Shown here: positions 1 to 10,899 of the stretch, piece after piece
Layout: every line of letters starts with the position of its first letter
How positions within the stretch are numbered: position 1 is the stretch's first letter
Assembly (NCBI GenBank): GCA_001414345.1
Contig: LLCB01000191.1
Span: 50,914-114,913, forward strand
Source: Hymenoscyphus infarciens
Taxonomy: Eukaryota; Ascomycota; Leotiomycetes; Helotiales; Helotiaceae
Direction of reading: 5' to 3'
Length of the DNA stretch: 64,000 nucleotides
The notes under the pieces: model-generated
Told to the model about the DNA's origin: nothing
Seen by the model: only the letters and a program-made list of their open reading frames with translations
The model's database searches: none
Made by a program: the position numbers and the translations under genes

Positions 1-3000
1 AGAGAACTGTTAGCACGTAAATACACAATTGGAGAAGGGAAGACATACCCAGATTTGTTTGCAGCCGCAATGACTTCTGGAGTGAAGTGTGGAATTTGCT
101 TTAGAGGGCTATCGCGGTCCCACATGCCCTGAACCACCATTTGTGACATTTCCATGGCATTCATCGCGTTGATATGACCATCAGAAGACAGAATATCAAC
201 GGAGGCACTAAGTAAGCTTAGAACTTTCGTCAAGATAATCTCCTGATCCTTGGCTAAATCAATCGGTAATTGCATCCTCGAGAAATGTGCTTGCAGCAAA
301 ACAAAAGCTTTGAAGTGTGGAGTGTCGTAGCTTGGTTGTGCCATCTTCACAGGAATACGATCATATACTCTTCGTAGCAAGTTATCCTCATGTCTTCTGA
401 TCTGAATAGACTCAAATTCAGTCGCCGAAGCAACGATTTCGAGGATTCCCTTTAGCTTGGTTCGTCCACTTAAAGACAACAAGAAAGTCTGCATCGTGAT
501 GTACGAGATGTTGTAGTAAGCGGCTATCATGGCTGCATTCAAAGGCGTTACGGAATCGTCTTCTTCGTCCAAGTCGATGATCTTGAACTCCGCAAGGTCT
601 TTCAAGGTGGTCTCGACAAGCTCGGAGAGATGAGAGCTGAGACCTTCATGAGAGACATCTGTCAGACTGTAGTAGCTGGGGTTGGCCAAAAGTCGTCGGT
701 AAAAATATGTAAAAGTCGTCCAGTTTATGGCGTCGTCCGCAGATTCAATCATCTTGGTGCTGATCTCTGAAACGAAAGCGTCATGCAGGTATACCTGAAG
801 ATGACTTTCAATCGGCAGAGCTTCGTTCAAGAATTTCTTGTAGTACTCGCGCTTCACTGCAGGAACCATCAAGACACCTCTGCTCAATTTGTCCTCGAGA
901 GGACGCGATGCTTTGCCAAACATTTGCAACACCTCACTCAAAGGGTAATCCACATATCTGTGTTCTCGTCCTTCGTAGTATTGAGTGCCCATGACAACAA
1001 CGAGATGTGCATTGCAGTCCAACTCCCAGCAAACATCCCTAGAAGCAACCATAACTTGGATGGCGCCATTGTCGTAGAGGTGCTTTACGATCCGCTTATC
1101 GCCTGCACTGAGGGCTTCATGGTAATAACCAATTCCGTGTGATATCGCTTCCGCCAAAGCTTCTTCGCGAATCCGCTCCAGTAAAGGCTTCATTTGCTCA
1201 ACATCGGCGTGAAGAAACCTATCTTCGTCGTCACTGGCTACGCAAGCCGCCAACAGGTCCCGACTAGTTGCACGTGCCTGCTTTCTACTTGGCACAAAAA
1301 CAAGAGCAGGCTTGTCTGGTGACAATTGAAGTATTGAAAGGTATGTTGGTTTGGCCATTGCAAGCATGAGTGATGGGAAATGAGGGATGGTGAAAGATTG
1401 AATGTGCAACTCCAGTGGTACTGAGCGAACGTGTGGGCTGAAATTATAAATGTTATGCTTTTTGGCATCAATCCATTCGCCAATATCACGAGCATTGGCA
1501 AGAGATACGCTCAACCCAACGATTCTCAGGGGTAGCTGCGTTTGAGAGCGAATGTAGTGCATTCGAGAAACGATGATCTCATAGACGAATCCAAACTGGC
1601 CACCAAGCATGTGAAGCTCGTCTGCTATAAAAAGCTCCACGGTTTGAATGTTCTTTCGTCTCTGCCATTGGCGTGATAGAACATCCCATTGAGAAGGAGT
1701 AGCCAAGATGAGATTGCCTCGCTCAAGAAGCTTGAGGTCGGCAGTGGTTTCGCCAGTCAACTTGACAATCTCCTTACCACCTCGGAGTTTGGAGAAGCGC
1801 TTTTGCCAGTCTTGTAATCGAAGATCGACGAGCTCTTGGAACGGAGCAATGTAAACAGCACGGCCAGCATTCTGCTTGGTCCAGTGATGGAGCAAGGCAA
1901 ATTCTGCGCAAACAGTCTTGCCACTTCCTGTTGGAGCACCAACAAATACATTGTCGTCTGTGGCGTACAGAGAGTTGAATGTCTGGGTCTGAATTTTGTT
2001 GAAGCGTTCCCAAGTCGGATACAAAGCCTTGAAATCATCAGTCTTCAGCGCTGCAACCGGAAGTGGTTGCAAGTCCAGTAAAGGGGTATGAGGTGGAAAC
2101 TTTTCAGGGAGGATGAGCTTCTGAAAGGAAACAGCTAATTTCGTTTCCGAGTGCATCCATCGATCAGAAATGACCGAGACAAAGTAGTTTGGTGGCATTG
2201 GTTCTGTGATAGGAACAGTAAACTCAACAACATGCTCGTTCATTTCTGCTTGTGCGAAGTCTTTTCGAAGAATAAATTGATCATGGAATAGAATATCTTC
2301 GCCGTCACAATCTTCTGCAATTATCCAGAAACTTTCAGCAGTGCCATGCACGTCATCGTCCCATTCGAATTTTGGAGTGATTGTCAATTCAACTCTTAAC
2401 ATTGATCGTGTCATTGGTTGAACTTGGGCTTGGACATCTAATCGCGGAAATTTCGACGCGAAACCGCAAACAGTCTTGCCTGCTTTCGGGAGCCCAAGCA
2501 GCTCACCCATTCTGGGTGGATCCAAATCGAAATAGTTTGTCCACGGCACGTCAATTCGCTCTGCCTTCTGTACAATATCCCGAGGGCAGTGTTGAAATTG
2601 ACGAAGAGGGCTCATCGTGGGCCACATACGCTTCTCGGCCATCTTGCAAAGCTCCAAAGCGGTCTTGGCGACAGAAGACCAGCCCTTCTTGAGAGTGATC
2701 TCGAAAATGGCTCGAAGAATTCGGCCGGCAGATTGAGTGACATAGACCAGGTCCGCCATCAAAGCTAAGCCTTCAAGTTTGAGGCGCGAAATGTAGGCTT
2801 GTAAAAGTACGTTTATTTTGGCATGAGGTTCCTCGATGCTTTCTTTGACAGGAATGGGTACACGTCCGAGTAACTTAGCGAGTTCCAATTTCTCGTCTTG
2901 ACGAACAGGAATGTACTTGAATTCATCGCTCAATGCAAAGACACGGAAGAGCTCAATTGGGGTAATCGAAGGTTGAATATGATGATTGTAGGTCAGCATG

Positions 3001-6000
3001 GAGGTGTGCGTAATGTAATAGTGCGAGGAGATACGTCCAAGCTCAGTCGATTGCAATTTGCCAGTCTTCTTGTCGTATTTGACCAGGTTGGACTTCTCAA
3101 GTACTACCGCAGCAGAGTGTATCAGGTCAACACGCTTCTGTTCTAGAGAATTGTCTTCTTCGTAGTCCGCACCCACACTGTACAATCCAGGTGATCGCAG
3201 CATTCGGACAAATAGATATGTGTAGCCTAGCCATTCTACACCCTCATCTCGACTGCGAACATTGCCCAGGACAATTTCGGCATTGAGATTGTCTGCCAAC
3301 TTGCTAACAAACTGACTTTCAATTGGCAGTTGTTGATTGAGAAGGGAAAGATAGTACTGCATCTCTGTCTGAGTGGTGATGATTATACCTTCTCCATAAG
3401 TATCGTACTGTGGTCGTCCTGCACGCCCCAGCATTTGCAGCACGTCTTGTGGACTAAGTTCAACCCAGCTCCCCTTTTCTGGCGAGTAAACTTGGGTACC
3501 TTTGATGATGACCGTGTGCGCTGGTAAATTGACACCCCAGGCGAGGGTGGCAGTACACACGAGGACTTGTATAAGGCCATCATTGAAGAGATCCTCGACG
3601 GAAGTACGATCTGGCCTGCTCATTCCTGCGTGATGAATACCGAACCCATACGGAAGGAGGTCCTTCAGCTCCCTATCATTGACAGCCTCAGCCTCCGAGT
3701 TCAAAGCTTCTCTGCTACCAGCATCACTTCGGAGAATCTGTCCGATCGTCTCCATTTCCAAAGCCTTATCACGAATGTACCTAGCAGTCTTTGATGTTTC
3801 CTTGCGGGAATGCACGAAGATAAGCATTTGGTTCCGATTTTTTCCAACATGTTCGAGGACTTTTGTATAGGTAACATCATTCATAGTCTTGAGCTGCTTA
3901 ATAGCTTTCTTTTCGGTAATTCCGACAAACTCCTGTCGAAGAGGGCAAGGACGAAATGATCCATCAAAATGAAACATTCCCTTGACTGGATCGACTCTCA
4001 GGAAGCTTGCTACATCTCGATAATTGGGTAAGGTCGCGGAGAGACCAACAAGGCGAACGGGATCGCCGGTCTGTTCCATCTTCCTGATGGTTCTGCTAAC
4101 GATACTCTCCAAAACTGGGCCTCGATCATCATGCAAAAGATGGATTTCATCAATGATAATGAGTCGTACGAGGTTTGTATAGCTCAAATCGGTCGCCTTT
4201 CTCGTGATAACATCCCATTTCTCGGGCGTTGTGACAATGATCTGTGTCTCTGCAATTTGTTGCTTGGTGAGTTGTCGATCACCAGTCAATTCCGAAACCG
4301 TAATACCGTATGGCTTCAATCGACCGCCAAAATTTCCGACCTGTTCTTGGACAAGAGCTTTAAGAGGGGCAATGTAGACAATTTTAAAGGCATCTAGATT
4401 GATCTCGCCCGTGTCGGGATTTCGATTCTTCCCAATTTCGCGAAGGATGGTCAACATGCCAACATTAGTCTTTCCACTACCAGTTGGAGCACAAATGAGC
4501 ATATTCCCATCGTCTTCGAATGCCTGGGGAAAACATTTTGACTGGATCTTGTTGAGTTTCGTGGCAGAACTAAATGGCACTCGAGCCCATTCTGGCATCT
4601 CCGTGACAGGAATATCACGATCGCCTGGCTCATTACGCTTCTTTGGGGCAGGTACGTGAATTTCTTCGTATCCTTTGAAGGTTCGCTTCGTCGAGCCTTC
4701 TGGCAGTCGAACTTTGGGATTTGTCATCAAGTGGTTACCCTGATCAAAAATCAGGTTGTCAAGATTGATGAGCTTTCTTGGCTGTAGTCCTCCTACAAGT
4801 CCACCATCGCCTTTTTCTGTCTTGGAAGCGCCATTCGTAAACGAGGCTGGCACGTCAATGTCCATTTTAATCTCCAAACTTCTCTTTTTGGAGCTATCTG
4901 AAGGAGCAACACCTCTCAGTTCCTCGAGAATCCACCGCAGCCCCTCAGATGCGATCTCTCGTTCCACAACACCACGGGCTTCAGCGTCCTCTGCTCGGGC
5001 CAGTCTTGTGAGCCATACGACTTTATCTCTGTTAGAAATGAGTCTATGCACAAGCTCGTGGTGTTCATAATCGAAGAGCTCTGCCAGGTCATTTTCAATT
5101 TCTCGCAAAGGCTTGTCTTCTCCCCCTTCCTCCTCAGGGGCGCCAGAAAGAGTATGAAGGGCCTGCTGGGTTTTTACTTGTTGAATATGTGCATCGGAGT
5201 AAATCGTACCAATCTGTCTCTGCAGCCAGTACGCGTCAATCTCGCGAGCGGGAATAGAGTTTTTCTCCTTTTCTTTTCCAGCTTCATTATCAACAGGTCC
5301 GGATTCGATGATCATCGCATCTTCTTCCGGTACCTCCTGCGATTCTTCACTCCTATCTTCTCCTGCCCCGCCAGCAGTTGCTGATTCTTCAGCTCCGGGG
5401 CGGTCCTCAATGTCTCCTTCGTCCTCGGATGACTCGTCACGGATTTCGTTCACCATTTCGGCTCCTTCTTCGTCTTCCGAGTTGTCATCGAAAACAACAG
5501 CGACACCCTGACGATCATCAATTTCTGCGCCATCTTCACCGTTCTCACCGTCGCCCATTACTTCGTCCTCATCCTGCGCTTCGTAGTCGGTAATCTTCTT
5601 TCCCAGATTCACAAGCTCGTTGAATTGCTTTGGTGTCATTGATGTACCCAGCAGTTCATCGACTTCCTTTTTCTTATCAAAATCCTTCATATCATCGTCT
5701 TTTAGGTATTCCAATACGGCGTCCGCAGCGCTTCTGACGATTTCGTGGGAAACATCGCCCAGATTGTTTGCGACTGTCGTGAGAATAAGATCGTAGGTTG
5801 CTCGGGTTGCGGATGTCCTAGGTCGATAAACAATTCCTTCCACCAAGGCATCCGCAGCGGATAAGATTCCAGTGCCTCGAAGCTGTGCTGGTTCGCCGCG
5901 CTTTCGTTTCCGTTGCTCTCGTTCCAGTACGTCCTGTCCTTCTTGAAGTCCTCCTCTCTCGATATCCGGTAGCCCAGTCGCCTTCTTTTTCTGCTTCGGC

Positions 6001-6185
6001 GCATTGTCGCGCGCATTCCTCGAACCCATATCGCGAATACTCAGACGTCCAGCGAGTGATTCGGGGTCCCCAGTAACTTCATCATTGCGCCGAGTAACGA
6101 ATCGTCGGTCCGCCTGGAGTACCAGGTTGGACATTTCCGAGTACTTGTATTGCGAGACATTGCGCTGTTGGTCCTTGTCCGTCAT
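1..6185 (-). CDS. brr2: Pre-mRNA-splicing helicase BRR2 (U5 snRNP), C-terminus outside window
   Basis: This is the ATP-dependent RNA helicase of the U5 snRNP that unwinds U4/U6 during spliceosome activation in the nucleus. The frame is open from the ATG at 6185-6183 to the left edge, about 2,045 codons before a likely intron. Both Ski2-like cassettes are seen: Walker A APTGSGKT at about residues 566-573 and DEIH at about 679-682; second APTGSGKT at about 1417-1424 and DELH at about 1522-1525. Motif VI of the first cassette (QMLGRAGRPQYD) lies near 3390-3430. The N-terminus starts MTDKDQQRNVSQYKYSEMSN and has the acidic stretch typical of BRR2. Near the left end, codons for AANKSG run into GTATGT at 48-43, followed by GCTAACAG, so an intron probably begins at 48. 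The family is about 2,150-2,200 aa long, so roughly 100-150 C-terminal residues of the last Sec63 unit are missing. The DELH in cassette 2, with an intact Walker A, is as in yeast. Confidence 0.96.
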   Translation of the reverse strand, partial: MTDKDQQRNVSQYKYSEMSNLVLQADRRFVTRRNDEVTGDPESLAGRLSIRDMGSRNARDNAPKQKKKATGLPDIERGGLQEGQDVLEREQRKRKRGEPAQLRGTGILSAADALVEGIVYRPRTSATRATYDLILTTVANNLGDVSHEIVRSAADAVLEYLKDDDMKDFDKKKEVDELLGTSMTPKQFNELVNLGKKITDYEAQDEDEVMGDGENGEDGAEIDDRQGVAVVFDDNSEDEEGAEMVNEIRDESSEDEGDIEDRPGAEESATAGGAGEDRSEESQEVPEEDAMIIESGPVDNEAGKEKEKNSIPAREIDAYWLQRQIGTIYSDAHIQQVKTQQALHTLSGAPEEEGGEDKPLREIENDLAELFDYEHHELVHRLISNRDKVVWLTRLARAEDAEARGVVEREIASEGLRWILEELRGVAPSDSSKKRSLEIKMDIDVPASFTNGASKTEKGDGGLVGGLQPRKLINLDNLIFDQGNHLMTNPKVRLPEGSTKRTFKGYEEIHVPAPKKRNEPGDRDIPVTEMPEWARVPFSSATKLNKIQSKCFPQAFEDDGNMLICAPTGSGKTNVGMLTILREIGKNRNPDTGEINLDAFKIVYIAPLKALVQEQVGNFGGRLKPYGITVSELTGDRQLTKQQIAETQIIVTTPEKWDVITRKATDLSYTNLVRLIIIDEIHLLHDDRGPVLESIVSRTIRKMEQTGDPVRLVGLSATLPNYRDVASFLRVDPVKGMFHFDGSFRPCPLRQEFVGITEKKAIKQLKTMNDVTYTKVLEHVGKNRNQMLIFVHSRKETSKTARYIRDKALEMETIGQILRSDAGSREALNSEAEAVNDRELKDLLPYGFGIHHAGMSRPDRTSVEDLFNDGLIQVLVCTATLAWGVNLPAHTVIIKGTQVYSPEKGSWVELSPQDVLQMLGRAGRPQYDTYGEGIIITTQTEMQYYLSLLNQQLPIESQFVSKLADNLNAEIVLGNVRSRDEGVEWLGYTYLFVRMLRSPGLYSVGADYEEDNSLEQKRVDLIHSAAVVLEKSNLVKYDKKTGKLQSTELGRISSHYYITHTSMLTYNHHIQPSITPIELFRVFALSDEFKYIPVRQDEKLELAKLLGRVPIPVKESIEEPHAKINVLLQAYISRLKLEGLALMADLVYVTQSAGRILRAIFEITLKKGWSSVAKTALELCKMAEKRMWPTMSPLRQFQHCPRDIVQKAERIDVPWTNYFDLDPPRMGELLGLPKAGKTVCGFASKFPRLDVQAQVQPMTRSMLRVELTITPKFEWDDDVHGTAESFWIIAEDCDGEDILFHDQFILRKDFAQAEMNEHVVEFTVPITEPMPPNYFVSVISDRWMHSETKLAVSFQKLILPEKFPPHTPLLDLQPLPVAALKTDDFKALYPTWERFNKIQTQTFNSLYATDDNVFVGAPTGSGKTVCAEFALLHHWTKQNAGRAVYIAPFQELVDLRLQDWQKRFSKLRGGKEIVKLTGETTADLKLLERGNLILATPSQWDVLSRQWQRRKNIQTVELFIADELHMLGGQFGFVYEIIVSRMHYIRSQTQLPLRIVGLSVSLANARDIGEWIDAKKHNIYNFSPHVRSVPLELHIQSFTIPHFPSLMLAMAKPTYLSILQLSPDKPALVFVPSRKQARATSRDLLAACVASDDEDRFLHADVEQMKPLLERIREEALAEAISHGIGYYHEALSAGDKRIVKHLYDNGAIQVMVASRDVCWELDCNAHLVVVMGTQYYEGREHRYVDYPLSEVLQMFGKASRPLEDKLSRGVLMVPAVKREYYKKFLNEALPIESHLQVYLHDAFVSEISTKMIESADDAINWTTFTYFYRRLLANPSYYSLTDVSHEGLSSHLSELVETTLKDLAEFKIIDLDEEDDSVTPLNAAMIAAYYNISYITMQTFLLSLSGRTKLKGILEIVASATEFESIQIRRHEDNLLRRVYDRIPVKMAQPSYDTPHFKAFVLLQAHFSRMQLPIDLAKDQEIILTKVLSLLSASVDILSSDGHINAMNAMEMSQMVVQGMWDRDSPLKQIPHFTPEVIAAANKSGYVFPSPIVYLRANSS

Positions 6186-6577
6186 CTTGTCGAAATATGG
6201 GGTTTATGTTGTGGGAGGTGGTCGAGGGAGATGATATTGGTGCTCAGGATACTTGGGGATACTCTGAGACAGCGGGGAAACCCAACTGTATCATCAAAAG
6301 GAAATTTGAGAATTCGTTAGCCATAAAAAAAGCGGGCAGCTCAGTGGAGTGTAATGGAAATAAGGGTGAACGATCTCCACCAGAAAGCAGCCTGGTCAAC
6401 AAGATCTTGAAAAACTTTGGTTTAGAATTAAGGTTGACGCGTTACATAAGCGCTCGTTTGACAAGACAAGGCTGACAGGGCTGCCGTGCAACGTCAAAAG
6501 TCAACAAAAATCAACAAAACTCAATAAAACACTCATCATCTCATCGGCAGCAAATTTTCTGCTCATAACATCACGCC
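6186..6577. promoter_or_regulatory. Shared 392-bp divergent intergenic region
   Basis: This gap lies between the start codons of BRR2 (minus) and the coiled-coil gene (plus), so it must hold both promoters and 5' leaders. I see no clear TATA box or known operator. A short AC-rich direct repeat (AAAAGTCAACAAAAATCAACAAAACTCAATAAAAC, about 6496-6530) lies just before the plus-strand gene. The regulatory role is inferred from layout only. Confidence 0.4.
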
Positions 6578-8065
6578 ATGCAGGAATTCTCAAGTCTACC
6601 TGACGCCGTGGCAAACTTTCAGCAGTCTCTGGGTCCTTACATCAAACAGAGACAAGAGGCCACGCAAATCCGACGCATCCTAGCAAGTCACTTGAATTCA
6701 ACTCTTCATCCGCAAGAGTCGGGCACCTTACCGCAACCGTTGTCTCTTGTAGAATTGTCTTGCGGTCTCGAGTCGACGCCCCATGGTCTCAGAGGGTTGC
6801 AAAAAGAATACATCCGTTGCGCTCGAGCGAACGTAAAGGCTAGAAAAGACTATGCCCAAATCAGCAGTGAACACAGAACCAAGCAAAATGCAACTAAAGT
6901 CCTCCATCAACAAGGCGCCGAAGACCCCATATCAGATTTTCTACATCTTGTCAAGCAGCAACAAAAACATGATGTGTTATGTATCAGTCAAGACTATATC
7001 AACATGTTGAACAAGAAACCTGCCGCCATGTCTCATCACCTCGATCCCCAAGACGTTTTAAAGAACGTGGAATCGCTCCCCCATGTTCCTTCTGAACTTT
7101 TACAAGCGCCAGGGACCAAATCAAATCCGGAGGGGGGTGATCTAAGTGCATTATTGAACAGACTTGAGAAATCAGTTCTTCGAGCAAAGACGCTTTTGAA
7201 AAGAGAGCAAAAGCTTCTCGCCAGGTTCAGGGCAGGTCAAGAATCTCCAAGTGCAACTCAAACTTCCAAATTACAAGCTCTGGGAACTGCACGGAATGAG
7301 TTGATTAACTGGATTGAGACTGAACTCGCACGAGCCGGGGACTCGCCAGATTCCGAAGGAGAATATCACGAGCCCTTCCCCGGAGCAGGTTCTGAGCGCG
7401 AATTCATGGGCTCCCAGCTTGCATTGATTAGAAGACAATATGCTAGATATGCGCAGGTACGCCACGGCTTGGTAAGCGCAACATCCTGCAATCTAGACAT
7501 CGAACTGGGAGGATCTGTGGAGGAGATTGATGATGTACCTGAACCACTGGAATCCAAATCGATAAACTTTACAAGCCATATCACACACCCCTATTTCGAG
7601 GAACTTGTCTCTATTTCGAATCAACAAAAAGCAACAAGCCAGCAGAAGTCGCACCTTACAATTAGCTTGGCAAAGCTTCTGAAGGAAGCCAGTCAAGGAC
7701 TTGACCGCCTGGCCGATGAGAGCCATCTTCTTCAAGCGCATCCGGCTCCCAGCAAACCCGTTCAACGCCGTGGCGTGGAGACTGCAGCCTCATTCGGAGA
7801 TGAAATCTCGAATCATGAGAAGCCCGATTCTTCTAAGCGTGCTTGGGGATGGACTTATGCATCTGAGTCCGCTGCCACTTTGGCGAAGATGGCAACTTTG
7901 GAGAAGCTAGAAGAAGGCAGTACTTTGATTGATAGCACGCGACAGTCCTTTCTCGACCTCCAGCACTTGCTGGGAACTGAACCTACAGAAGAGCCCGATC
8001 TTGAAAGTACGTCGGCGTCGAAAGATATATGGGTGAAAATAGATGGTACTCTAGGGGCGATATGA
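6578..8065 (+). CDS. Uncharacterised 495-aa coiled-coil protein
   Basis: A single uninterrupted reading frame runs from ATG at 6578 to TGA at 8063-8065. I do not recognise the family. The protein is hydrophilic, without signal peptide or membrane segment, and rich in Gln, Lys, Glu and Leu. Likely helical stretches lie at about residues 1-40 (start MQEFSSLPDAVANFQQ), 85-140, 185-225 and 340-380, with acidic or Ser-rich linkers near 250-270 and 310-320. The C-terminal block (about 420-495) contains an AWGWTYA segment followed by a helix ending in FLDLQHLLG. The composition suggests a structural or complex-forming intracellular protein, for example one tied to the cytoskeleton or kinetochore, but nothing in the sequence decides this. 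It diverges from BRR2 across 392 bp and is followed 341 bp later by the PheRS alpha gene. Codon use is like that of the neighbours, so it is probably a real host gene. Confidence 0.8.
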   Translation: MQEFSSLPDAVANFQQSLGPYIKQRQEATQIRRILASHLNSTLHPQESGTLPQPLSLVELSCGLESTPHGLRGLQKEYIRCARANVKARKDYAQISSEHRTKQNATKVLHQQGAEDPISDFLHLVKQQQKHDVLCISQDYINMLNKKPAAMSHHLDPQDVLKNVESLPHVPSELLQAPGTKSNPEGGDLSALLNRLEKSVLRAKTLLKREQKLLARFRAGQESPSATQTSKLQALGTARNELINWIETELARAGDSPDSEGEYHEPFPGAGSEREFMGSQLALIRRQYARYAQVRHGLVSATSCNLDIELGGSVEEIDDVPEPLESKSINFTSHITHPYFEELVSISNQQKATSQQKSHLTISLAKLLKEASQGLDRLADESHLLQAHPAPSKPVQRRGVETAASFGDEISNHEKPDSSKRAWGWTYASESAATLAKMATLEKLEEGSTLIDSTRQSFLDLQHLLGTEPTEEPDLESTSASKDIWVKIDGTLGAI

Positions 8066-8406
8066 TGTATGGTAAACTTGCTTGTCTCAGTCCTCAATGC
8101 TACTGATGTTTTGTACCTCTTGATCCCGACGCTTGTTATGATGCGACGAGATGCTTTGGATGCTAGCAGCTCATTAGGTAGTTTTCAGAAATAACTCGCA
8201 CACAATATAGTAAAACTACTTCCATTTTCACGAGGCTGACTGACACTTTTGGGGTGAAGAGTGATAATTGGCTGGACGCAAAACACGGTCCGTGCGTCCC
8301 TATCCAAATAATTTTGGGCACTTATGACTCCCAAAGCCTCGACCTCGCACATACAAAACCAAAGCACTCTGAAGCTCTAGGAACACTGCGCAGGCAGACT
8401 GTGACA
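8066..8406. other. Intergenic region upstream of PheRS alpha
   Basis: This holds the 3' end of the coiled-coil gene and the 5' leader of the PheRS alpha gene. The reading frame of PheRS stays open upstream to 8254, but those residues do not look like the family and the ATG at 8407 fits the usual start. No repeat or RNA gene seen. Confidence 0.4.
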
Positions 8407-10107
8407 ATGGCGAACGTGCAAGATGGACAATCGGGCGACCTTCCTTCCGAAATCCTCAAGGCCCTCTCCCAGCAAGAGCCAATACTCTCCGCAGAAACCT
8501 TCCCCTCATACAAGTCGACCGAATTGAAAGGCGCATTGGACCGTTTGGCCTCGAGATCTATGATCACATATGATACCATTGATAGAGAAGAGGCTGTCCT
8601 AGAAGCAGAAGCTCTCGAAATTGCCGCGAATGGTAGTCATGAAGCGCGCGTCTTTGAGGCACTGCGAACAGCTGTTGCTGGGCTCACGGTTGCCGAACTC
8701 GAGGTGGCAGTTGGCGACAAGAATGTCGTAAAAGTTGGTCAGGGGAAAGCTTTCAAGTCCAAGTGGATTGCCAAAGGCAAGGAGGGGCGTTTGGTAGCTT
8801 CGGTGAGTCCAACATACCCCACATTCTGCGACAAGATACTAATAATATACCCAGACCGATTCCATACAAGACACCACCCGCGAGCAATTGAAAATCATCC
8901 AAGAAACACGAACCCACCCGGATCCAAAAATAATCGCAGACTTGAAGAAGAGAAAACTGGTAAAGATGCAGAAGATTATTCATTTCAAGATTTCGAAGGG
9001 TCCTAAATTCGCTCTCGAGATCACAAAGGAAGAAACGGACTTGACTGCTGACATGCTTTCTTCGTGAGTATCTTATTTCAAGTTTGATAAGTAGAAGTCG
9101 TACTAAGATTATCAGGGGCGCGTGGAAAACTGCCGCTTTCAAACCTTATAACTTCAAATCGCTTGGAGCAGATCAAAATGCTGGAGCCCTGCATCCGCTC
9201 AACAAGGTCCGGCACGAGTTCCGCCAAATTTTCTTTGAGATGGGATTTGAGGAAATGCCAACAAACCGATATGTTGAGACAGGCTTCTGGAATTTCGATG
9301 CTCTTTTCGTTCCACAACAACATCCTGCTCGTGATCTCCAAGATACATTTTACATCTCAGACCCAAAGACGGCGGATAAACCACATGCAGAGTCAGAAGA
9401 TGACAAGGGTGATTATGAAGCATACTGGAAGAATGTTCAGGAAGTACACCAAGAGGGCAAGTACGGTTCAATAGGTTATAGATATCCTTGGGCTGAAGAT
9501 GAATCATTGCGTTTGGTTCTCCGAACTCACACCACAGCCATCTCAACGGCAATGCTTCACAAATTGGCGTCCCAAAAGGGACCCGACGGAAGACCACCGC
9601 CAGCTCGCTATTTCTCAATTGATCGTGTTTTCCGTAACGAGACCGTCGATGCAACACATTTGGCAGAGTTCCACCAAGTTGAAGGTGTCATTGCCGATTA
9701 TGGTTTGTCATTGGGTGGATTGATGGAGTTTATGGAAATCTTCTTCAACAAGATGGGCATTGAGGACCTACGTTTCAAGCCAGCATACAACCCATACACC
9801 GAGCCCAGTATGGAGATCTTCAGTTTCCACAAGGGATTGAACAAGTTAGTCGAGATTGGAAACAGTGGCATGTTCAGGCCGGAAATGTTGGAGGCGATGG
9901 GTTTGCCCAAAGACATGCGGGTCTTCGGTTGGGGATTGAGTCTGGAGAGACCAACTATGATTAAGTACAAGGTAATGTGGCCTTTCCATTTGATTGCGTC
10001 ACTGCTAATTCTTATAACAGGTTAACAACATTCGTGAGTTGTTGGGACACAAGGTAGATCTGGCGTTCATTGAGAGAAATCCGGCTGTCAGGTTAGAAAA
10101 GTCATAG
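8407..10107 (+). CDS. FRS2: Phenylalanine--tRNA ligase alpha subunit, cytosolic
   Basis: This catalytic chain of the alpha2-beta2 class II synthetase charges tRNA-Phe in the cytosol. Exons inferred: 8407-8802, 8855-9063, 9116-9971, 10021-10107. The introns are 52, 52 and 49 nt, with donors GTGAGT, GTGAGT, GTAATG and branch points ACTAAT, ACTAAG, GCTAAT. Joined, they give 515 aa, close to yeast Frs2 (503 aa). The N-terminal part (about 1-200) is the winged-helix tRNA-binding region. The catalytic domain follows: RTHTTAIS, motif 2 [19 protein letters not shown] from about residue 374, and motif 3 GWGLSLERP at about 473-481. The protein ends [23 protein letters not shown], the usual tail of the eukaryotic family. 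The start MANVQDGQ was chosen because the N-terminus aligns by length and no organelle presequence is present. The stop TAG is at 10105-10107. Confidence 0.96.
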
Positions 10108-10426
10108 ACGGAGGGAAACTAGAGAAATACTAGTAGCTTTCTACCTCAACATGGGCCCATATCTATCCGCGACTGGAGGTCTCCCGATTCGAAGAGTATC
10201 CCTTGATGGATATCGGATTCTTCTGTTGTGGGGCTGATGTATAGGTGTACCACAAAAGATACTCCATATTTTTGGAAGTAGTACCTGTTGTTTTTACGAG
10301 TTTATGAGAAAATGAATCTGAAGTGGTTTTTCCAACGACCTGGAGCAGCCCAGCCTAACCCCCACCAAGGGCTCAACATGGATCAAGGTTTGATGAATTC
10401 TTGACAAGTCACCTCTACCAAGGCTT
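10108..10426. other. 3' flank of PheRS alpha, normal base composition
   Basis: This is 3' untranslated and intergenic sequence of ordinary composition. It ends at the LINE target duplication. No gene or RNA seen. Confidence 0.5.
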
Positions 10427-10441
10427 AACTTTGTCTAGAGA
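10427..10441. repeat. Left target-site duplication of the 10.4-16.9 kb LINE
   Basis: The 15-bp word AACTTTGTCTAGAGA occurs here and again at 16940-16954 right after the poly-A tail. The bases beyond differ (CCGAA against TACCA), which marks the insertion edges. Confidence 0.9.
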
Positions 10442-10899
10442 CCGAAAAACATCTCCGCGTGACCAAATCGATTTTTTAGAAATAAAACCATAACTACACA
10501 CCGTATTAATAAGCAGATAATTATAATCGATTCTTAAGAGTATCTTCCCTTAATAGTATCGAGAGCTTTAGCTACGTGGCCCGTTGTTAGGAGGAAAGAC
10601 GTAGATAGACGCGTTTATAGTAATTACCTCCTAGCTAAAGCATAACAACTTAAGGTATATAGTAACTATAGCGCTAAAGGAAAGAAGAGAGTAGTATCTA
10701 ATACTACTATAATCCTCTTTCTTAATTTAGTTATCGAATACCTCTCTACACCGGAAGTACAGAGTAATCAAAGCTAGCTATAGTAAGCTATTTAATAACT
10801 CTAGGTAGACTTTAAAGCCTATAGTATATACTAAAACGCGTTAATCTAGAAGCTCTTAAGCAAAGGCAAAGGAGCCTAAAAGCAGTAGTAGAGCTAGAG